From: 2-12-FULL-41-16 sp964390625
GTDB taxonomy: Bacteria > Patescibacteriota > Patescibacteriia > Magasanikbacterales > UBA922
Direction of reading: 5' to 3'
NCBI GenBank assembly: GCA_964390625.1
Contig: CAYMID010000024.1
Coordinates: 1-12,225 of the forward strand
DNA length: 12,225 nt
Of the stretch, positions 7,754 to 12,225 are shown piece by piece; position 1 is the first letter of the stretch, and each line of letters begins with the position of its first letter. The notes under the pieces were generated by a model. That model did not search any database. It was not told the DNA's origin and saw only the letters and a program-made list of their open reading frames with translations. The translations under genes were made by a program, and so were the position numbers.

Positions 7754-9175
7754 GTGACCGCTGGTCTACTTGCACTATATGCACTGATCAGATTGGTGTC
7801 GTGGTGGACACTGGATTTTTTGTTTGCACAAGGTGTAATAGTGGTTTTACTTACTTTTCTATTTGGATTGGCGTTTTTTCAACGCCGTGAATTAGCGTGG
7901 TGTCTACTGGCGACCGAACTGGCACTAGGAGGATCCGGGAATTTTCTGCAATTCGCTGGCCTATCACTACGAACAATGTGGTTAGGGACTTTTTTGGGGC
8001 TGAGTATTTTTTTTGCCTGGTATAAAAAAACCAAACACACTCGTCACTGGGTAACATACAATAGTGGTTTAGTATTTGTCGCGGTATTATGGGGTATTGT
8101 ACAGGGTTTCCGATATGGTCACGCAACCCTAGCCATTATTGGCGATACCATTCCCTTTATCTACCTTTGGCTCATAATTCCGCTATCCAAGTTGCAACTC
8201 ACAGCGCGTGAACGTCGCTACCTATTACACCTCGGCGTAACCTGGTTAATTGGCACGGCTTTATTTTCGATCTTTGTCTTTGGGGTCTATGTTAGCGGAC
8301 TCAGCGAACTCCATGATTTGTGGTACCAATGGTTACGCGATGTGGCTGGTGCCAAAATTACATTCTTGGCACCATGGTTTTATCGCGTTGTATTCCCCGA
8401 ACAGTTGCTGTTAGTGCCAGCAGCTCTACTATGTTTATCAATTTTAATGCGTCGCGATGCCCCACACTGGAAATGGTGGGGATTGTATGGCTGTGCCGCT
8501 CTGGCTTTGGCATTGAATTTCTCACGTGGTTATTTTTTAGGCTTAGTGGTTGGCACCATCGTACTACTTTGGCAACACACTTTGTGGCACTGGTTTAAAA
8601 AAAGTAGCCTAGCCGCCGCCGCGTTAATTTTAATTTTTAGCAGCGTTTGTATAATCTCTAGCAATGGCAGTAACTCGGGGTTTGCCTTGTTAACCGGACG
8701 AGTAGCCACAATTAGCACACCTCAAACCGAAGCTAGTTCAGCCACACGATTATTATTGTTGCCCGTTATTAGCCGCCAAATTGCGGCTCACCCACTGTCT
8801 GGCAATGGCCTGGGTAGCACGATCACTTTTTACGATCCTTATTTAGAAAGATCAGTAACTACAGGTAGTTTTGACTGGGGATATTTAGAATTGTGGGCCG
8901 AATTAGGAATCGGTGCACTAACTTACCTTGGTTTATGGTTAACTGTCCTGTATTTACTGATAAAAAAAATCCATGCCAGTATTGTGGACACGGATGTGTT
9001 GGTTGGTTTACTGGCTGGTTTAGTATCGCTACTTGTGATCGGAATTACAACTCCAGTCCTTTTTCATGTTTTTGGTACTCTATTTTTAACCACGGTGCTG
9101 GCGATTACGTTGCAACCACCGCAGCGATTACGCACCCTTACCATTATAGTCGCGCGTTTTTTTCATTTACGCTAG
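7754..9175 (+). CDS. O-antigen ligase/polymerase-like polytopic membrane protein
   Basis: A 473-residue integral membrane protein with roughly ten or more hydrophobic segments, resembling the O-antigen ligase/Wzy polymerase superfamily that transfers or polymerises lipid-linked glycans on the outer face of the membrane. Family-like signs are the NFSRGYFLG segment (S257-R258-G259) at the start of a membrane helix and, in the large extracellular loop, the HPLSGNGLGS motif (starting at H346), close to the usual 'hPl-G-GlG' pattern. The start is taken as GTG 7754, one base after the fmt TAA; a TTG at 7730 overlapping fmt is the alternative. The last 9 bases overlap the tail of the convergent glycosyltransferase gene. 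The substrate cannot be read from sequence; the neighbouring glycosyltransferase and Mur ligase suggest cell-surface glycan assembly. The family call is moderate because these proteins diverge strongly. Confidence 0.75.
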   Translation: MTAGLLALYALIRLVSWWTLDFLFAQGVIVVLLTFLFGLAFFQRRELAWCLLATELALGGSGNFLQFAGLSLRTMWLGTFLGLSIFFAWYKKTKHTRHWVTYNSGLVFVAVLWGIVQGFRYGHATLAIIGDTIPFIYLWLIIPLSKLQLTARERRYLLHLGVTWLIGTALFSIFVFGVYVSGLSELHDLWYQWLRDVAGAKITFLAPWFYRVVFPEQLLLVPAALLCLSILMRRDAPHWKWWGLYGCAALALALNFSRGYFLGLVVGTIVLLWQHTLWHWFKKSSLAAAALILIFSSVCIISSNGSNSGFALLTGRVATISTPQTEASSATRLLLLPVISRQIAAHPLSGNGLGSTITFYDPYLERSVTTGSFDWGYLELWAELGIGALTYLGLWLTVLYLLIKKIHASIVDTDVLVGLLAGLVSLLVIGITTPVLFHVFGTLFLTTVLAITLQPPQRLRTLTIIVARFFHLR

Positions 9176-9868
9176 ACCATGCTTGGTACGAATTCGATCC
9201 TCGGCCATTTCGTACCGGCCTACTCGCCCATGAATAATGGGCAACCAACGCCACGGCTTATTGTAAGCAAACGCTGGTAACCAGCTACTCATGGTGCCAC
9301 CGGTAATAACTCGAAATAAACATTCGGGCACATATGTGCCAACTTTTTTTTGCGCCAACATCGTCAGCCACAAATCCCAATCTTGAAAACGCTTTAGAGT
9401 CACGTCAAAGCCTGGAAAATCAGCACGACGAATTAAACTGGTGGTGGTAATGTAATTCCCCTCGCGTAATTCTTGGGGTGAAAATTCACCCGCGGTCATT
9501 TTTTTGTGGCCAAACTTAAAATCACAGTACGCATAACTGGCGCCTGGATTACGCTGCAAACCTTCGTATAAAGCCCGCAAACATTTCGGCTCAGCAATCA
9601 CATCGGCATCCCAAAAAATCACATACTCTCCGCGCGATTTGGCAAATCCAGCGTTGCGAGCTGCAGGTGCACCGGCATTTTTTTGACGAAACAACTGTAC
9701 TTTTTCACTAACATTTTTAGGCAAAACAATGGGCGAATTACTGCCATCGTCAATCACAATAATTTCCGTATTTGGATATGTTTGTGCCAGCGCAGACGCC
9801 AGTGACTGACGAAAAATACTTACACGGTTGTAGACGGGAATAATAATACTAATTAATGGTGCAGACAT
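9167..9868 (-). CDS. Family 2 (GT-A) glycosyltransferase
   Basis: Cytoplasmic or membrane-associated sugar transferase with the nucleotide-sugar GT-A fold, 233 residues. Visible are the SIIIPVYNR start (residues 7-15), V38-I-D-D-G-S43, NAGAPAARNAGF (64-75), and the metal-binding D87-A-D89. The acceptor-side motif reads F161-Q-D163-W-D165-L-W, where many relatives have E-D-W-D-L-W, so D163 is the candidate catalytic base. No transmembrane segment is evident. The ATG lies one base after the murE-like stop, so the two are almost certainly cotranscribed. Its 3' end overlaps the O-antigen ligase-like gene on the other strand. This context suggests surface polysaccharide or glycoprotein decoration; donor and acceptor are unknown. 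Confidence 0.92.
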   Translation of the reverse strand: MSAPLISIIIPVYNRVSIFRQSLASALAQTYPNTEIIVIDDGSNSPIVLPKNVSEKVQLFRQKNAGAPAARNAGFAKSRGEYVIFWDADVIAEPKCLRALYEGLQRNPGASYAYCDFKFGHKKMTAGEFSPQELREGNYITTTSLIRRADFPGFDVTLKRFQDWDLWLTMLAQKKVGTYVPECLFRVITGGTMSSWLPAFAYNKPWRWLPIIHGRVGRYEMAEDRIRTKHGLA

Positions 9869-9869
9869 G

Positions 9870-11195
9870 TTACAGTTTGGTTAATTCTTCGCGCACGACT
9901 CGGCGGTCATCCCACGGAATTTTGCGGCCACCAGCCACGACCATGGCCTGCTCGCTCCCCTTGCCTGTTACGAGCACCAAATCACCTGTATCTGCCATTT
10001 GTATTGCTTTGGTAATGGCCTCGCGGCGATCAGAGATCACGAACAAATCAGAGCCGTCGACTTTTCCAGTTTGACGCACCGCGCTAGCCACATCATTCAT
10101 AATTTGGTACGGATCATCATCGTATGGATCTTCATCCGTTACAATACACACATTGGCACGCTGTCCCACCAACTCACCCACACTAAAGCGGCGTGACACA
10201 TCGCGCCCACCGCCCGTTGAGCCAAACACATGAATCACCCGCTGTGGCTTAATTAAATCAACCACTTCGTACAAGGCATTCATAGCCTTGGGCTCAAACG
10301 CATAATCCACAATTACCCTGAAACCATGTGCCTCGGCCTCACTAATAAACTCGGTACGCCCAGGCGCATTGCGTAAATCTTTGACAGCTTCTTGTACTGT
10401 TTCCCACTCTATTCCTAACACACGCGCAATCGTTACAGCAGCAGCAATGTTCATCATGTTATGCACACCAAACATTGGGGCCTGCAAAATATAATTATTC
10501 AACACACCAGAAATACCATGTTGATTAGTTTTGGTTTCAGTAAGCTGGTACTGATGTTCAACTGGCACAACACCATTTACATTTTTGTTTTTTTGACCAA
10601 ACACATATTTTTCGGCTACACCTGATTGTAAAAACTCCAAGGTTTGTTCGAGATCACCATTAATTACAAACGATTTTGGGATTGTGTATCGAGTTTTTTT
10701 GCGTGGATTATATGCCGCCGCGCGTTGGAAAATATTTAATTTAGCTTGTTTATATTTTGTAAAACTCCCGTGTGCCTCGATGTGTTCCGGGTACAAATTC
10801 GTTAAAGTCATTATGTCGTACGCAATGTAGCGATTTCGATACTGCAATTGACCTTCGGACGTTGTTTCCACAATGGCAATGTCACATTTTTTTTCTACCA
10901 TTTCACGCAAATATTGCTGTGTAGCATAACGTCCCAGCATGGTCATTTTTTGATCATTTAATTTATTTTCACCCGCAATATAAAAATCGATTGTCGACAG
11001 CGAACCAACCCGGTAACCTGCACTTTCCAATAGTTGGCGTAGCAAAAAAACGGTGGTTGATTTGCCACTAGTACCAGTTATGCCAATTACCAATAATTCC
11101 CGTGAGGGGTGCCTAAATTTATACGCACCATACCACGCAAACCACAGGTGCCGCAAATTACGAATTTGCCTAGGGATTAGAGACCGGATATTCAT
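9870..11195 (-). CDS. MurE-type Mur ligase lacking the N-terminal UDP-binding domain
   Basis: ATP-dependent amide-bond ligase of the Mur family, which adds amino acids to UDP-MurNAc peptides in peptidoglycan synthesis. The P-loop is GTSGKST (residues 41-47), followed by the NLYPEH...HGSF...YKQAK block with the expected carbamylated-lysine region, GRTE (279-282), DYAFEP (297-302, usually DYAHTP), GSTGGGRD (325-332), TDEDPYDDDP (353-362) and GKGSE (411-415). The TDEDP...DDP segment occupies the place of the DNPR motif that reads diaminopimelate in E. coli MurE, so the amino acid added is uncertain. At 441 residues the P-loop comes about 70 residues earlier than in E. coli MurE (495): the usual first domain is replaced by a short hydrophobic/basic segment (residues 6-30). 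I recall this architecture from Patescibacteria Mur ligases. It leads the unit with the glycosyltransferase. Confidence 0.85.
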   Translation of the reverse strand: MNIRSLIPRQIRNLRHLWFAWYGAYKFRHPSRELLVIGITGTSGKSTTVFLLRQLLESAGYRVGSLSTIDFYIAGENKLNDQKMTMLGRYATQQYLREMVEKKCDIAIVETTSEGQLQYRNRYIAYDIMTLTNLYPEHIEAHGSFTKYKQAKLNIFQRAAAYNPRKKTRYTIPKSFVINGDLEQTLEFLQSGVAEKYVFGQKNKNVNGVVPVEHQYQLTETKTNQHGISGVLNNYILQAPMFGVHNMMNIAAAVTIARVLGIEWETVQEAVKDLRNAPGRTEFISEAEAHGFRVIVDYAFEPKAMNALYEVVDLIKPQRVIHVFGSTGGGRDVSRRFSVGELVGQRANVCIVTDEDPYDDDPYQIMNDVASAVRQTGKVDGSDLFVISDRREAITKAIQMADTGDLVLVTGKGSEQAMVVAGGRKIPWDDRRVVREELTKL

Positions 11196-11198
11196 ACA

Positions 11199-11228
11199 TT
11201 GACCAAATAATCATAGGCACAGTATACT
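11199..11228 (+). promoter_or_regulatory. Predicted promoter of the small acidic protein gene
   Basis: TTGACC (11199-11204) and TATACT (11223-11228) are separated by 18 bases, a near-consensus sigma-70-type pair. Transcription would start near 11235, giving a leader of about 20 bases before the ATG at 11256. The -10 lies inside the 10-base palindrome CAGTATACTG (11220-11229). Inferred from sequence only. Confidence 0.65.
11221..11226 (-). promoter_or_regulatory. Predicted -10 box of the Mur ligase/glycosyltransferase unit
   Basis: Because AGTATACT (11221-11228) is its own reverse complement, the minus strand also reads TATACT here. It would start transcription near 11214, about 20 bases before the Mur ligase ATG at 11195. 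No good -35 is visible upstream on this strand, so support is weaker than for the opposite direction. Confidence 0.45.
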
Positions 11229-11255
11229 GAATAAACCTAACTAATTCTAGTCTAT

Positions 11256-11528
11256 ATGGATGATACCGCCCAATTCAAGGCCGATTTTGCGGCCCAGGAA
11301 AAAGCAACAGCAGAAGCGTTAGCGCGCATTATCGCGACCGCTACCGCAGCTGGAAAAGAGCCCTTTACTCTTGAGGCGTTTGAAGCCGAACAAATTAAAC
11401 AAAATAAAACCATTGAACGCGTCCTATCCCCAGCTGCCTGGGCTGAAAAATACTATCGAAGTTATCCAGACCTGATGACAGTGGCCGAATTTGTGCAGGT
11501 AATGCACGAAGTCGACCCTTACGTTTAG
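11256..11528 (+). CDS. Small acidic hypothetical protein, 90 residues
   Basis: I do not recognise this protein. It is 90 residues, rich in Ala and Glu, with a long probable helix over residues 1-33, a second helical stretch over about 38-58, then LSPAAWAEKYYRSYPDLMTVAEFVQVMHEVDPYV with an aromatic cluster (W, YY, Y). No signal peptide, membrane segment or cysteine is present, so it is likely cytoplasmic. Support for it being real: a near-consensus promoter just upstream, an ATG at a sensible distance, and its TAG overlapping the translin TAA by tail-to-tail fusion of stop codons (11525-11528), which leaves no spare space. It is on the opposite strand to both neighbours, so no operon partner suggests a role. 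Confidence 0.75.
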   Translation: MDDTAQFKADFAAQEKATAEALARIIATATAAGKEPFTLEAFEAEQIKQNKTIERVLSPAAWAEKYYRSYPDLMTVAEFVQVMHEVDPYV

Positions 11529-12103
11529 CGCTTCAAACTGGTTTCGTACACTACTTGTTCGAGTTTGTGAACTGCTTGTTTAGCTTGGTCAAACTTATTT
11601 CGCAAGTAACTGGTCAGATTGAACTCCACCAATTCGCCGATAATTTCGTCGGCAGCCGCGGCACAGTGGGCCACAGTCGCAAAATCCCGAGTGGTGGCGG
11701 CCCGAATGGCGTAACGATAAAGCTCGCCTGGCACATCACACAGACCAGCCACGTAGACCTCGTCGGGCACGGCTAATTTCTTGAGTCCACCCATTTTACC
11801 AGTAGTTACAAACTGGTAAAAAACCTGCGCCTCCACAAACTCCTCGAGGGCGGCTTGGTACGAGCCCTCGGCCAGGAGGGTTGGTTTTTTGTGAAAGCGC
11901 TTGGCTAGACCTAGCAAGGCGGTTTCGGCAGTGGCTAACTTTTCCCCAGCCTCGGCCCGATCTCCTCGCTGGAGGGCAAAAATCGCTCGTTTAGCCATAT
12001 GCTGGGCATCACCCGCCACTTTGATCATTTCGCGCCGGTCCCCAGCATAGGCCAAGGCGTGGGCCCGTAGGCTAGCCAGCAATTTTTTATCCAGAATCCC
12101 CAT
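11525..12103 (-). CDS. Translin/TRAX-family protein (archaeal-type, predicted RNA-binding nuclease)
   Basis: A 192-residue, mostly helical protein that I place in the translin family (COG2178 type), known from eukaryotes (translin and TRAX, which form C3PO) and archaea. Diagnostic stretches are LEEFVEAQVFYQFV (residues 86-99) and YVAGLCDVPGELYRYAI (117-133), matching the EYVEA and GVADLTGELMR blocks of human TRAX. The acidic residues corresponding to the TRAX catalytic set, E88, E91, D123 and E127, are all present, so RNase activity is plausible; translin itself lacks it. Family members form ring-like octamers that hold single-stranded or short duplex RNA inside. The start is ATG 12103, about 20 bases after an extended -10 on this strand. 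No partner translin gene is visible, so a homo-oligomer is likely. The divergent neighbour is tRNA-Lys. Confidence 0.85.
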   Translation of the reverse strand: MGILDKKLLASLRAHALAYAGDRREMIKVAGDAQHMAKRAIFALQRGDRAEAGEKLATAETALLGLAKRFHKKPTLLAEGSYQAALEEFVEAQVFYQFVTTGKMGGLKKLAVPDEVYVAGLCDVPGELYRYAIRAATTRDFATVAHCAAAADEIIGELVEFNLTSYLRNKFDQAKQAVHKLEQVVYETSLKR

Positions 12104-12112
12104 AAAAAGATA

Positions 12113-12141
12113 TTGACGTTTAGTACGGTTTAGTATATCAT
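12113..12141 (+). promoter_or_regulatory. Predicted promoter of tRNA-Lys
   Basis: TTGACG (12113-12118), 17-base spacer, TATCAT (12136-12141). Transcription would begin near 12148, only a few bases before the mature 5' end at 12152, which fits a short tRNA leader removed by RNase P. The -10 overlaps the minus-strand -10 of the translin gene. Confidence 0.6.
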
Positions 12142-12142
12142 A
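12132..12142 (-). promoter_or_regulatory. Predicted extended -10 of the translin gene
   Basis: The minus strand reads TATGATATACT, i.e. TATACT preceded by TG one base before, identical to the element at 1300-1310. No -35 is recognisable, which is typical of extended -10 promoters. Transcription would start near 12125, about 20 bases before the ATG at 12103. Confidence 0.5.
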
Positions 12143-12151
12143 CCGCCCGTT

Positions 12152-12224
12152 GACCCGGTAGCTCAGTCGGTAGAGCAGCAGCCTTTTAAGCTGATGGTCG
12201 TGGGTTCGATCCCCACCCGGGTCA
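12152..12224 (+). tRNA. tRNA-Lys (anticodon TTT)
   Basis: Folds as a complete cloverleaf. The acceptor stem GACCCGG (12152-12158) pairs with CCGGGTC (12217-12223). The D arm is GCTC/GAGC with an AGTCGGTA loop. The anticodon loop is CTTTTAA (12183-12189) with TTT at 12185-12187. The T arm is GTGGG/CCCAC with TTCGATC. The discriminator base is A12224. The top pair of the anticodon stem (positions 27-43) is a G-A mismatch, leaving four pairs; E. coli tRNA-Lys has a weak G-U there. The window ends one base after the discriminator, with a C that could open an encoded CCA tail, but this cannot be decided. Confidence 0.96.
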
Positions 12225-12225
12225 C

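Noticed and set aside
546..12103. Reassignment of TGA to glycine or tryptophan
   Set aside because: All genes read through at expected length in the standard code with no internal TGA; only avoidance at stops is seen.

Overview
The window looks like a piece of a small, compact bacterial genome, most likely from the Candidate Phyla Radiation (Patescibacteria). Pointers are: genes packed with 1-2 base gaps or short overlaps, no recognisable Shine-Dalgarno motif at almost any start, shortened versions of several housekeeping proteins (a PriA without ATPase motifs, a MurE-type ligase without its N-terminal UDP-binding domain, an RsmI without its C-terminal domain), and no TGA stop codons. The lineage is inferred from this style; no rRNA is present to confirm it.

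Layout. (1) Positions 1-1226, minus strand: rsmI followed by the start of metG, which runs off the left edge. (2) Positions 1319-9175, plus strand: one tightly packed run of six genes. These are a secreted protein joining a lysozyme-like domain to a D,D-carboxypeptidase, a stand-alone LigB-type extradiol dioxygenase-like protein, an ATPase-dead priA, def, fmt, and an O-antigen ligase/polymerase-like membrane protein. (3) Positions 9167-11195, minus strand: a Mur ligase followed by a family 2 glycosyltransferase, with the latter's tail overlapping the end of the membrane-protein gene. (4) Positions 11196-11255: a short divergent promoter region with a palindromic -10 box. (5) Position 11256-11528: a small acidic hypothetical protein, whose stop overlaps the stop of (6) a minus-strand translin-family gene (11525-12103). 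(7) Positions 12104-12151: a second divergent promoter region, leading on the plus strand into tRNA-Lys(TTT) at 12152, which reaches the right edge.

How the genes fit together. MetG, Fmt and Def form the formyl-methionine cycle: charging, formylation and deformylation of the start residue. RsmI methylates 16S rRNA, and the tRNA adds to a translation theme. The carboxypeptidase fusion, Mur ligase, glycosyltransferase and O-antigen ligase-like protein form a cell-envelope theme. PriA belongs to replication restart. The least ordinary items are the translin-family gene, which keeps all four residues matching the TRAX catalytic acidic set, the PriA with its zinc module intact but its helicase motifs erased, and the two divergent promoters whose -10 boxes overlap on opposite strands. 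There is no CRISPR array, insertion sequence, prophage or obvious terminator, and no gene-free stretch over 300 bases.
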